Both the position numbers and the translations under genes were made by a program. Below, in pieces: positions 41,999 to 51,773 of a DNA stretch of 64,000 nucleotides. Positions within the stretch are counted from its first letter, which is position 1. The number at the start of each line of letters is the position of its first letter. Source of the DNA: Rebecca billardiae RCC1528 (taxonomy: Eukaryota > Haptophyta); the NCBI GenBank assembly GCA_965240325.2, contig OZ251251.1:124001-188000 (forward strand). The letters are read 5' to 3'. The notes beneath the pieces were generated by a model that did no database searches, had not been told where the DNA came from, and saw only the letters and a program-made list of their open reading frames with translations.

Positions 41999-43108
41999 AT
42001 GCTCGCTGGCGCATCGGCGCTTCGCACACTCCTCGCCGCGCGGCCGCCCGCCGCCGCCCTCCCGCGCGCGTCGGCTCTGCTCCGCCGCGCGCCGCGCCGA
42101 GGCATGTCGCACGCCCCGTACGGCCGCATCGCCGTCGTCAACGCCGAGCGCGTCGACTTTGACGGCGCGCTCGACTGGGGCGCGCTCGAGCGCGGGCCGT
42201 CCGACGACGATCCGAGCTTTGTCGTCGAGCGGCACGCGTCGAGCAGCGCGGAGGAGATCGTGGCGCGGGCGGCGGGCTGCGTGGCGGTGGTGACGAAGGA
42301 GATCGCGCTCTCCGCGCACACCATCGCCGCGCTCCCGGACTCCGTCCGCCTCATCTGCGAGGCGGGCACCGGGTACAACAACATTGCGCTGGACGCCGCC
42401 GCGGCGCGCGGCATCACGGTGTGTAACGTTCCGCAGTACTCGACGGACGCGGTGGCGCAGCTGGTGATCACGTTCGTGCTCGCGCTCTCGTGCGGCCTCG
42501 TGCAGCAGCAGCGCATGCTCCTCCGCGGCGACCGCTCCAACTTCACGCACCGGCTGCAGGTGCCGCACTTTGAATTAGCCGGAAAAACAATTGGGCTGGT
42601 CGGCGGCAGCGGGCTGATTGGGCAGAGAGTGGCTGAGCTCGCGCGCGCGCTCGGCATGCGCGTGCTCGTGTCCTCGCGCCGCGCGGGCGCGCCCGGCGCG
42701 CCGCCCGGCGCCGTCACCCTCGACGAGCTCCTCGCCGCCTCCGACTTCGTCTCAGTGCACTGCCCGCTCACTGACGAAACGCGTGGCCTGCTCGGCGCGG
42801 CCGCGTTCCGGCGCATGAAGCGCGGCGCGTACCTGGTCAACACGGCGCGCGGCGCAGTCGTGTGCGAGGAGGCGCTGCTCGGCGCGCTGCGCGCGGGTGA
42901 GCTCGGCGGCGCGGCGCTCGACGTGCAGGAGTGCGAGCCGCCGCCGCCGGACTCGCCGCTCTACTCGGAGCCCGGACTCATCCTCACGCCGCACATCGGC
43001 TGGCGGCGGCTGGAGACGCGGCAGCGGCTGCTCGGCGCGGTCGGCGAGAACGCGCGCGCGTTCGCGCGCGGCGCGCCGATCAACGTCGTGTCGGCCGGCG
43101 CGGCCTGA
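41999..43108 (+). CDS. D-isomer-specific 2-hydroxyacid dehydrogenase
   Basis: Intronless, 369 residues from ATG 41999. The first 35 residues (MLAGASALRTLLAARPPAAA) look like an organelle transit peptide; an internal start at MSHAPYG (residue 36) would give the mature length. Family features: substrate-domain EAGTGYNNIALDAA and VCNVPQYSTDAVAQL, nucleotide-binding GLVGGSGLIGQRVAELA, VNTARGAVV with catalytic Arg, LDVQECEPP with catalytic Glu, and LTPHIGW with catalytic His. These enzymes reduce or oxidise 2-hydroxyacids with NAD(P), such as glycerate, glyoxylate or hydroxypyruvate; substrate not resolved. The usual GxGxxG glycine pattern is present as GGSGLIG. Confidence 0.85.
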   Translation: MLAGASALRTLLAARPPAAALPRASALLRRAPRRGMSHAPYGRIAVVNAERVDFDGALDWGALERGPSDDDPSFVVERHASSSAEEIVARAAGCVAVVTKEIALSAHTIAALPDSVRLICEAGTGYNNIALDAAAARGITVCNVPQYSTDAVAQLVITFVLALSCGLVQQQRMLLRGDRSNFTHRLQVPHFELAGKTIGLVGGSGLIGQRVAELARALGMRVLVSSRRAGAPGAPPGAVTLDELLAASDFVSVHCPLTDETRGLLGAAAFRRMKRGAYLVNTARGAVVCEEALLGALRAGELGGAALDVQECEPPPPDSPLYSEPGLILTPHIGWRRLETRQRLLGAVGENARAFARGAPINVVSAGAA

Positions 43109-43335
43109 GCGGGCGTGCACGCCCGGGGCGCGGTTCGGGGCCCCGCTTCACTCTGCGAGTGCTGAATCTGTGTCAGCACTGAGCTGTCTGAGGCGTCATC
43201 ATCGATTAACGTTAACTACCGGAATGGTACTTGGGTCACCGGACAGTCCTCCGGGACCGGTGGCAAAGGCCAAACGGAAAGGGGGGCAGATCGACGGATG
43301 GCGCTTGGGCCGAGTGCCGCCGCCAGCCACGAGCG

Positions 43336-43796
43336 ATGGCCAGCACGGCACAGGCGCACGCGCGTCGCCTCGCGCTCGACGACCTGCCTCCCGAGGTGCT
43401 CGGCCGCATCATCTCGCCCCTTCCCGGCCGCCGCGCCACCTCGCCAGCCTGAACGCCACAGCGCGCCTCTTGGCCGCGCCGCGCCGCCCGGCGGGTGCTC
43501 GGCGGTCGAGCGCGCGCTGCGCGAGCGCGCGCGCGCGCGCGGGCACGAGCGCGCGCTGCCAGCGTCACTACCCGCCGGAGTCTACACGTGGGCGGAGGAG
43601 CTGTTCGTGCGCGAGCGCGTGCTCGATATCGCGCGCGCGCACGCGTCCCCCGCTGCGGCTTGTGAGGGCTTCAGCGCGTTTGTGGACGCGGATGGCGGGC
43701 TGCACACGTGCGGCGAGGAGGCGGTGCGGGATGAGCACTGGCGGCTGACAGGTGAGTACCGGACGCACGCGGCCATCGGGCACGCGGAAAGCAGCG
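43336..43796 (+). pseudogene. Truncated, frameshifted F-box/RCC1 copy B1
   Basis: Starts like its neighbours (ATG 43336, MASTAQAHARRLALDD) but a small rearrangement near 43425 (CCCGGCCGCCGCGCC where intact copies read CCGCCGCGCG) shifts the frame. Homology resumes in another frame (ERALRERARARGHERALPAS, GVYTWAEELFVRERVL) and stops after IGHAES at about 43796. From there the DNA matches the upstream region of other copies (compare about 47445-47642), so the body was lost by recombination into the next gene's promoter. Confidence 0.75.
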
Positions 43797-43987
43797 CCCA
43801 CCCACGGCGAGCGGGTGTGGGGTGGCCGGTGGGCACGCCGCTCCGCGACCACCCTTGGCTCCGCCGCTTGCGCTGCCACTGGCTCCGGACGGCCGTTCCG
43901 GCTGCTCCGAAGACGGTTGGCGCTTTACCAAGTGTGTACAATAGCCCGTGCGGGGCGGAGGCGCACCCCGAGCGCGAGCCGCGAGCG

Positions 43988-45478
43988 ATGGCCAGCACGG
44001 CACAGGCGCACGCGCGTCGCCTCGCGCTCGACGACCTGCCTCCCGAGGTGCTCAGCCGCATCATCTCGCCCCTTCCGCCGCGCGACCTCGCCAGCCTGAA
44101 CGCCACAGCGCGCCTCTTCCGCGCCGCGCCGCCCGGCGGGTGCTCGGCGGTCGAGCGCGCGCTGCGCGAGCGCGCGCGCGCGCGCGGGCACGAGCGCGCG
44201 CTGCCAGCGTCACTGCCCTCCGGAGTCTACACGTGGACGGAGGAGCTCTTCGTGCGCGAGCGCGTGCTCGCGCTCGCGCGCGCGCACGCATCTCCCGCTG
44301 CGGCCGGCAACGGCTTCAGCGCGTTTGTGGACGCGGAGGGCGGGCTGCACACGTGCGGCGAGGAGGAGGAGTGGGACGAGCGCTGGCGTCCGACAGGTGA
44401 GTACCGGCCGCACGTGGCCATCGGGCACGCGGAATGCCCCGAAGTGCGCGTGCCGACGCGCGTGCCCTCGCTCTCAGCGGTGCGCGTGCGTGCCGTTGCT
44501 GCGGGTGGGCTCCACCTGCTCGCGCTGAGCGAGGCGGGCGCCGTGTACGGCTGCGGCCGCAACGGATACGGCCAGCTGGGGCTCGGGGACACGGAGGAGC
44601 GGCGTTCGTTTGCTCCCGTCATGGCTCTGCACGATGCAGTCGTCGTGGGCGTCATGGCCGGTGGGCACCACAGTCTCGCGCTCACAGCCGCTGGGTGCGC
44701 GTACAGCTGGGGCGACAACGAGTGGGGCCAGCTCGGCCACGGCGACACGGAGGACCTGCTGGAGCCGACACGCATCGAGGCACTTGACGGCGTGCGTATC
44801 GGTGGCGTAGCCGCCGGGGCTTTGCACTCGCTGTTTGTATCTGCTGGCGGCACCGTCTACTCATGCGGCTATGGCTCCGAAGGCCGGCTCGGCCACGGTG
44901 ACGAGCAGCATCAGCACACGCCGAGGCGCACCGAGGCGCTCGCTGGCGTGCGCGCCGTGCACGTGAGCGCGGGCTTCACGCACAGCCTGGTGGTGGACGC
45001 AGCGGGTAGCGTGCACTCCTTCGGAGAAGGGTCTTTTGGCTGTCTTGGGCACGGCGATTGCGCTCGATGGTTCGCGCCGGCGCGCATTGAGGCCCTGGTT
45101 GGCGTCACGGCCGTGCGTGCGTGCGCTGGTGATTGCGGCAGCGCTGTGCTGGGTGCGGACGGCAGCGTGCACACGTTCGGGGACAACAGCAACAGTCAGC
45201 TGGGGCACGAGGGTGCGGACACCTTTGTTGAGCCGCCCGAGCGTGTGCACGCGCTTGCGCACGCGCATGTCACTCGCTGTTCGCTCACCAGTGACCACGC
45301 GCTGTACGTCACTGCGGACGGCAGCGTGCTCTCGTGCGGCCGGCGGTCGGCCGCGCTCGGCCACGGTGTGAGGCTGAGCGAGGCAGACTACGCGTTTGCG
45401 GAGGTGAACGAGGGATGGTGGGCGCCCACGCGCATCAAGCGGCTGCCGCGTTTGCACGGGGCGGCCGGCTTGGCGTGA
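43988..45478 (+). CDS. F-box-like / RCC1-repeat protein, copy B2
   Basis: 496 residues, intronless, from ATG 43988 (MASTAQAHARRLALDDLPPE). F-box-like LPPEVLSRIISPLPPRDLAS at residues about 17-36, then an RCC1 propeller with AVYGCGRNGYGQLGLGD, CAYSWGDNEWGQLGHGD, TVYSCGYGSEGRLGHGD, SVHSFGEGSFGCLGHGD and SVHTFGDNSNSQLGHEG. The open frame runs upstream to 43298 through the remnant of copy B1, but homologous starts in B3 and B4 fix the ATG. Cluster B is a distinct subfamily from cluster A: leader MASTAQAHARR rather than MAPTT, and an acidic insert (GEEEEWDERW) in blade 1. Confidence 0.85.
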   Translation: MASTAQAHARRLALDDLPPEVLSRIISPLPPRDLASLNATARLFRAAPPGGCSAVERALRERARARGHERALPASLPSGVYTWTEELFVRERVLALARAHASPAAAGNGFSAFVDAEGGLHTCGEEEEWDERWRPTGEYRPHVAIGHAECPEVRVPTRVPSLSAVRVRAVAAGGLHLLALSEAGAVYGCGRNGYGQLGLGDTEERRSFAPVMALHDAVVVGVMAGGHHSLALTAAGCAYSWGDNEWGQLGHGDTEDLLEPTRIEALDGVRIGGVAAGALHSLFVSAGGTVYSCGYGSEGRLGHGDEQHQHTPRRTEALAGVRAVHVSAGFTHSLVVDAAGSVHSFGEGSFGCLGHGDCARWFAPARIEALVGVTAVRACAGDCGSAVLGADGSVHTFGDNSNSQLGHEGADTFVEPPERVHALAHAHVTRCSLTSDHALYVTADGSVLSCGRRSAALGHGVRLSEADYAFAEVNEGWWAPTRIKRLPRLHGAAGLA

Positions 45479-45769
45479 GCGCTGCATGTGCGACGCGTCG
45501 GCTGCTGCGGCTCTGCGTGAGAAGCTGTTATACACCGACAGAACTCCGTACAATAGTTAAGTAGAAGTCCGAGGCTGAGAGTGAGTGCTGAGGCCCGCCT
45601 GAACCGCCCGCCCACGGCGTGCGTGCGGCCGGTACCGTGCCGCTCCCCTCCGCCGCTTGCTGGCTCCGGACCCTTCCCTTCCGCTTCCGGCTCCGGTCTC
45701 CGGAAGACGGTTGGCGCTTGCGGGGGGGGCGGAGCCGCGGAGGCGCACCGCGCTACTGGTACGAGCGCG

Positions 45770-47281
45770 ATGGCCAGCACGGCACAGGCGCACGCGCGTC
45801 GCCTCGCGCTCGACGACCTGCCTCCCGAGGTGCTCGGCCGCATCATCTCGCCCCTTCCGCCGCGCGACCTTGCCAGCCTGAACGCCACAGCGCGCCTCTT
45901 CCGCGCCGCGCCGCCCGGCGGGTGCTCGGCGGTCGAGCGCGCGCTGCGCGAGCGCGCGCGCGCGCGCGGGCACGAGCGCGCGCTGCCGGCGTCACGACCC
46001 GCCGGAGTCTACGCGTGGGCGGAGGAGCTGTTCGTGCGCGAGCGCGTGCTCGAGCTCGCGCGCGCGCACGCATCTCCCGCTGCGGCCGGCAACGACTTCA
46101 GCGCGTTTGTGGACTCGGATGGCGGGCTGCACACGTGCGGCGAGGAGGAGGAGTGGGACGAGCACGGGCGGCGGACGGGTGAGTACCGGACGCACGCGGC
46201 CATCGGGCACGTGGAAAGCCCCGAAGTGTGCGTGCCCACGCACGTCACCTCGCTGGGTGCTCTGCGCGTTGCTGCGGTGGCCGCTGGCTACGTCCACCTG
46301 CTCGCGCTGAGCGAGGCGGGCGCAGTGTACGGCTGCGGCGGCAACGGCTACGGCCAGCTGGGGCTCGGGGACAAGGAGGAGCGGCGTTCGTTTGCTCTCG
46401 TCAGGGCTCTGAACGATGCAGTCGTCGTGGGCGTTGTGGCCGGTGGGTACCACAGCCTCGCGCTCACCGCCGCTGGGTGCGCGTACAGCTGGGGCCCCAA
46501 CGGCTATGGCCAGCTCGGCCACGGCGACGCGAAGGACCGGCTGGAGCCGACGCGCATCGAGGCGCTGGATGGCGTGCGCATCGGTGGCGTAGCCGCTGGG
46601 GATACGCACCTGCTGTTTGTATCTGCTGACGGCACTGCCTACTCGTGCGGGCGTGGCTCCGAAGGCCGGCTTGGCCACGGCGACGAGCAGGATCAGCACA
46701 CGCCAAGGCGCGTCGAGGCGCTCACGGGTGTGCGCGCCGTGCACGTGAGCGCGGGCGACGCGCACAGCCTGGTGGTGGACGCGGCGGGTGGCGTGCACTC
46801 CTTCGGAGATGGGTCTTTTGGCTGTCTTGGGCACGGCGATTATTATTGCGCACGATGGTTCGCGCCGGCGCGCATTGAGGCCCTGGTTGGCGTCACGGCC
46901 GTGTGTGCGTGCGCTGGTCGTTACGGCAGCGCTGTGCTGGGTGCGGACGGCAGCGTGCACACGTTCGGGGACAACGAATATCGCCAGCTGGGGCTCGATG
47001 GCTTTGCCGCCTTTGATCTGCCCGAGCGTGTGCACGCGCTTGCGCACGCGCACGTCACGCGCTGTTCGCTCAGCACTGACCACGCGCTGTACGTCACGGC
47101 GGATGGCCGCGTGCTCTCGTGCGGCCCGCGGTCAGCAGCGCTCGGCCACGGCGTGAGCGTGGCAGACACTGTGGAGTTTGCCGGGGCGGGCTTGGATTAC
47201 GCGCTGAGGGCCGCGCCCGTGCGCATCCGGTGCATCGAGCGGCTGCCGCGTCTGCACGGGGCGGCCGGCTGCTCGGCGTGA
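45770..47281 (+). CDS. F-box-like / RCC1-repeat protein, copy B3
   Basis: 503 residues, intronless, ATG 45770 (MASTAQAHARR). Same layout as B2: F-box-like segment then seven blades (AVYGCGGNGYGQLGLGD, CAYSWGPNGYGQLGHGD, TAYSCGRGSEGRLGHGD, SVHTFGDNEYRQLGLDG). It has a two-codon longer blade 5 (HGDYYCARW) and a C-terminal variant (VADTVEFAGAGLDYALRAAP). Intact throughout. The frame opens upstream from 45581 but the conserved start decides. Role as for other family members: likely adaptor or propeller protein, target unknown. Confidence 0.85.
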   Translation: MASTAQAHARRLALDDLPPEVLGRIISPLPPRDLASLNATARLFRAAPPGGCSAVERALRERARARGHERALPASRPAGVYAWAEELFVRERVLELARAHASPAAAGNDFSAFVDSDGGLHTCGEEEEWDEHGRRTGEYRTHAAIGHVESPEVCVPTHVTSLGALRVAAVAAGYVHLLALSEAGAVYGCGGNGYGQLGLGDKEERRSFALVRALNDAVVVGVVAGGYHSLALTAAGCAYSWGPNGYGQLGHGDAKDRLEPTRIEALDGVRIGGVAAGDTHLLFVSADGTAYSCGRGSEGRLGHGDEQDQHTPRRVEALTGVRAVHVSAGDAHSLVVDAAGGVHSFGDGSFGCLGHGDYYCARWFAPARIEALVGVTAVCACAGRYGSAVLGADGSVHTFGDNEYRQLGLDGFAAFDLPERVHALAHAHVTRCSLSTDHALYVTADGRVLSCGPRSAALGHGVSVADTVEFAGAGLDYALRAAPVRIRCIERLPRLHGAAGCSA

Positions 47282-47642
47282 CGCGCCATGTGCGTCAGCT
47301 GCTGACGATTCGCTGTGATGTGCCGCAGTGTTGAACCAACAGGCGGCAACAGAACGCCGTGCACTAGCTAGATCTGCTACAGTAGATGCCTGAGGTGAGG
47401 CTGACAGTGAACATACTGACGAGGTCCGCCTGCCGTCGCGACCACCCTCGCGCCCACCCACGGCGAGCGGGTGCGGGGTGGCCGGTGGGCGGGAGTCGTG
47501 GGCACGCCGCTCCGCCGCGTGCGCTGCTTCCGGCCTGACTCGTCCGGAACACGGTTGGCGGCTTGGCGCTCGTCTGCCCGTGTTCAGTGTGATGGGGCGG
47601 AGGCGCACCCCCAGCGCGCACCCCGAGCGCGAGCCGCGAGCG

Positions 47643-49143
47643 ATGGCCAGCACGGCACAGGCGCACGCGCGTCGCCTCACGCTCGACGACCTGCCTCCCG
47701 AGGTGCTCGGCCGCATCATTTCACTCCTACACCCGCGCGACCTCGCCAGCCTGAACGCCACAGCGCGCCTCTTCCGCGCCGCGCCGCCCGGCGGGTGCTC
47801 GGCGGTCGAGCGCGCGCTGCGCGAGCGCGCGCGCGCGCGCGGGCACGAGCGCGCGCTGCCGGCGTCACTACCCGCCGGCGTCTACACGTGGGTGGAGGAG
47901 CTGTTCGTGCGTGAGCGCGTGCTCGAGCTCGCGCGTGCGCACGCATCTCCCGCTGCGGCCGGCAACGGCTTCAGCGCGTTTGTGGACGCGGATGGCGGGC
48001 TGCACACGTGCGGCGAGGAGGCGGTGCGGGATGAGCACTGGCAGCCGACAGGTGAGTACCGGGCGCGCGCGGCCATCGGGCACGCGGAAAGCACCGAAAT
48101 GCGCGTGCCTACGCGTGTCACCTCGCTGGGTGCTCTGCGCGTTGCTGCGGTGGCGGCCGGATGGGCCCGCCTGCTCGCGCTGAGCGAGGCGGGCGCCGTG
48201 TACGCGTGCGGCACCAACAACTACGCCCAGCTGGGGCTGGGCGACACGGAGGAGCGGCGTTCGTTTGCTCCCGTCAGGGCTCTGCACGATGCAGTCGTCG
48301 TGGGCGTTGTAGCCGGTGGGCACCACAGTCTCGCGCTCACCGCCGACGGCCGTGTGTACAGCTGGGGCCGCAACTGGTCCGGCCAGCTCGGCCACGGCGA
48401 CACTGAGCACCGGCTGGAGCCGACACGCATCGAGGCGCTTGACGGCGTGCGTATCGGTGGCGTAGCCGCCGGGTTTCTGCACTCGCTGTTTGTATCTGCT
48501 GGCGGCACTGTCTACGCGTGCGGCTGGGGCTCTTCTGGCCAGCTCGGCCACGGCGACGAGCAGGAGCAGCACACGCCGAGGCGCATCGAGGCGCTCACTG
48601 GCGTGCGCATTGTGCACGTAAGCGCGGGCTACCACCACAGCCTGGTGGTGGACGCAGCGAGCAGCGTGCATTCCTTCGTCCTTCGGAGAAGGGCATTCTG
48701 GACATCTTGGGCACGGCGATCGCTCTCGACTGTTGGTGCCCGCGCGCATCGAGGCCCTGGCTGGTGTCACGGCTGTGCGTGCGTGCGCTGGCTCAGGCTG
48801 CAGCGCGGTGCTGGGCGCGGACGGCAGCGTACACACGTTCGGGGACAACAGCGGCGGCCAGCTGGGGCACGAGGGCGCTGACACCTTTGTGCTGCCCACG
48901 CGTGTGCACGCGCTTGCGCACGCGCACGTCACGCGCTGTTCGCTCAGCACTGACCACGCGCTGTACGTCACGGCGGACGGCTGCGTGCTCTCGTGCGGCC
49001 AGCGGTCAGCAGCGCTCGGCCACGGCGTGAGCGAGGCAGACACCGTGGAACCTGCCGGGGCGGGCGGGGAACTCGCGCTGAGGGCCGCGCCTGTGCGCAT
49101 CCGGTGCATCGAGCGGCTGCCGCACTGTGCACGGGGCGGCTGA
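47643..49143 (+). pseudogene. F-box/RCC1 copy B4, broken by a 7-bp duplication
   Basis: ATG 47643 (MASTAQAHARRLTLDD) leads through the F-box-like segment and four blades. At about 48677 the word TCCTTCG is repeated in tandem, adding 7 bases and shifting the frame; the original frame runs on to a stop at 48881. The homologous remainder (GVTAVRACAGSGCSAVLGAD to IRCIERLPHCARGG) is open in the shifted frame to 49143. Recent pseudogene, a truncated functional allele or an assembly error are all possible, because the rest is intact. Confidence 0.75.
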
Positions 49144-49452
49144 CTCGGCGTGAGCGCTGCTGCTGCTGTGCGCATTCAGCTGCTAGACGCGGCCGTCGGT
49201 GGACCGTGCGGCGCTGCCGTGTTTCCCAAGAGGCAAGAGGCACGCAAGATCGAAGGCGAAGCGCTGACGACGATGCGTGCGCATGATCAGCAGATAGCGC
49301 CGCCTTGCATGATGCTGACTGATGAGCAGATGATCGAATGCCATGATGAGCTGCCCGTCGCCCCACGCACCGTTTGGCGCGAGTGAATCTCCATCACGGG
49401 ATCGGAGTCTGGCAGTTACTCACTATTCACTAACAACAGCAGTTATATAGCA

Positions 49453-49488
<36 letters not shown>

Positions 49489-49820
49489 ACTATAGTCGCT
49501 CATCACGACTGCTCGCGCTCTAATTAAATTAATTATATTTTTAAAAGGAATCAAGCTATAACTCTAATAATATAAGGTCAACTAATCTTCCTAGCAGACT
49601 ACTACTACTACGGCTGTACCGCCCCATACTCATGATGCACGTACCCATCACTTCTTACTGGTACCCCAAACCGAGGCAGAAGTACCGCGTACAGTTTACT
49701 ATGTTTTACACAGTGCAGGATTGGAATTTTCCGTGACGCTTCGGACGGTCCGCAGCTCGAGTCAGCGAATCCGGTCTCGGCCGGACAGTGGAACTCGGGT
49801 GGAAGCCGCGACTTCGCGGC
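49144..49820. other. Intergenic region with AT-rich core
   Basis: No gene supported. A (TA)n run lies at 49454-49485, and 49510-49600 is AT-rich and poly-A/T-like, the lowest-GC stretch nearby. Confidence 0.5.
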
Positions 49821-51773
49821 GGACGGAGCAAAGGAATCAAGGGGGTAGGACGGAAACGAGACTCCCGGACTCCCCCAGCCGCTGGGGGGCCGTGTTTCGA
49901 TCCGGTGCTGAGGTTGGAGCGCCCGGCGTCTCGAAGGCGCCCACCTGGCGCCCCTCCCCGAACCGACCCCCGCCGCCCGGCGGCGTCCTGCTGGGCGCAC
50001 GAGCGCGCGCTGGCCGCTGGCGTGAAGCCGAGGTGGAGCCAACTCGTCCTTCAGCTCGCAGGCGGCCCGGCTCCTGCGACCGACCGCCCTGCGCGCGCAT
50101 CCGCCTGCCTGCTTTGGTGCGGAGGCAAACCCGCACGACCCAGCCCGCCGCCGCCACGCGGCAGCCAGTCGGGGTGTCGTGTCGCGATTTGCGGGTGCGC
50201 ACCCCGCGGGGCAGGTGGCACTGCCCCGCCCGGTCGCTTCCGATCAACGAAATTCCCTCGCAAGCGCCCGCGAACGTGGATCCTCGCCGCGGGCTCGCCA
50301 GGGCCCATGTGCGCGCCCGGGTGCCCCGGTCGAGCCAGTCTGGTGCGAGCACCGAACGATGGTGCGGGCCGGAAGGCGTGGTGCGCGACGTCACCGAGGC
50401 TGCGGGCCAGCTAGGCACCGCTTGCGCGCCTACCAGTAGCCTGTGGGCCGACCACGCGTTCAACCGTGCACCCGATGGCAGTCACGGTGCTCTGCGGCTG
50501 GAGCGCGCTGTGCGCTCAGGCGCGAGCGGCCGCCAAGTTGCCGGGTAGACGCGGTGCGCACGCTATGGCAGCTGCGGATCAGCGTCGCGCGAAGCTCTGC
50601 TGCCCCCACCTGAATGCTCGCAGCACCCACCACACGGCCAGCCGGCCGCGCGCGCCGCGCGGCCACCTCATTCGCGCACAGGATCAGCTTCATTCAGAGG
50701 CGTCACAGCCGGCCGTACAACCGACAACACGTAGCCTTCTAGCGCGCGGTAGATCATCATCGACTTGAGCTTGTTCGTCCGTTCCCTCTCCGGTCTCCCG
50801 GACGTGGTGTGGCTATGAAAAAGAGCTCGAGAGTGCGCAGATGTTACGGCGCTTTCTCGCGCCGTGACTTCGAGTCTCACGTTGAGCACACAGTACAATA
50901 TCCCAAGGCTCGCAGTCGTCGGGTGAGGTGGCCGCGCGGCGCGCGCGGCCGGCTGGCCGTGTGGTGGGTGCTGCGAGCATTCAGGTGGGGGCAGCAGAGC
51001 TTCGCGCGACGCTGATCCGCAGCTGCCATAGCGTGCGCACCGCGTCTACCCGGCAACTTGGCGGCCGCTCGCGCCTGAGCGCACAGCGCGCTCCAGCCGC
51101 AGAGCACCGTGACTGCCATCGGGTGCACGGTTGAACGCGTGGTCGGCCCACAGGCTACTGGTAGGCGCGCAAGCGGTGCCTAGCTGGCCCGCAGCCTCGG
51201 TGACGCCGCGCACCACGCCTTCCGGCCCGCACCATCGTTCGGTGCTCGCACCAGACTGGCTCGACCGGGGCACCCGGGCGCGCACATGGGCCCTGGCGAG
51301 CCCGCGGCGAGGATCCACGTTCGCGGGCGCTTGCGAGGGAATTTCGTTGATCGGAAGCGACCGGGCGGGGCAGTGCCACCTGCCCCGCGGGGTGCGCACC
51401 CGCAAATCGCGACACGACACCCCGACTGGCTGCCGCGTGGCGGCGGCGGGCTGGGTCGTGCGGGTTTGCCTCCGCACCAAAGCAGGCAGGCGGATGCGCG
51501 CGCAGGGCGGTCGGTCGCAGGAGCCGGGCCGCCTGCGAGCTGAAGGACGAGTTGGCTCCACCTCGGCTTCACGCCAGCGGCCAGCTCGCGCTCGTGCGCC
51601 CAGCAGGACGCCGCCGGGCGGCGGGGGTCGGTTCGGGGAGGGGCGCCAGGTGGGCGCCTTCGAGACGCCGGGCGCTCCAACCTCAGCACCGGATCGAAAC
51701 ACGGCCCCCCAGCGGCTGGGGGAGTCCGGGAGTCTCGTTTCCGTCCTACCCCCTTGATTCCTTTGGACGGAGC
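49821..51773. mobile_element. Mutator-like foldback element: 841-bp inverted repeats with 9-bp target-site duplication
   Basis: Left arm 49830-50670 and right arm 50924-51764 are reverse complements, near-identical along their length with at least two substitutions (coordinates sum to 101594). A 253-bp unique spacer separates them. The termini read AAAGGAATCAAGGGGGTAGG inward. Outside each end the 9-mer GGACGGAGC occurs in the same orientation (49821-49829 and 51765-51773), which is a target-site duplication. Long TIRs plus a 9-bp duplication are the hallmark of Mutator-like elements. No transposase fits inside, so this is a non-autonomous copy. High arm identity means recent insertion or ongoing homogenisation. 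Confidence 0.85.

Noticed and set aside
49721-51757. Matching 208- and 275-codon frames in the two arms of the inverted repeat
   Set aside because: Identical only because the arms are inverted copies. No conserved domain, and several frames are open at once.
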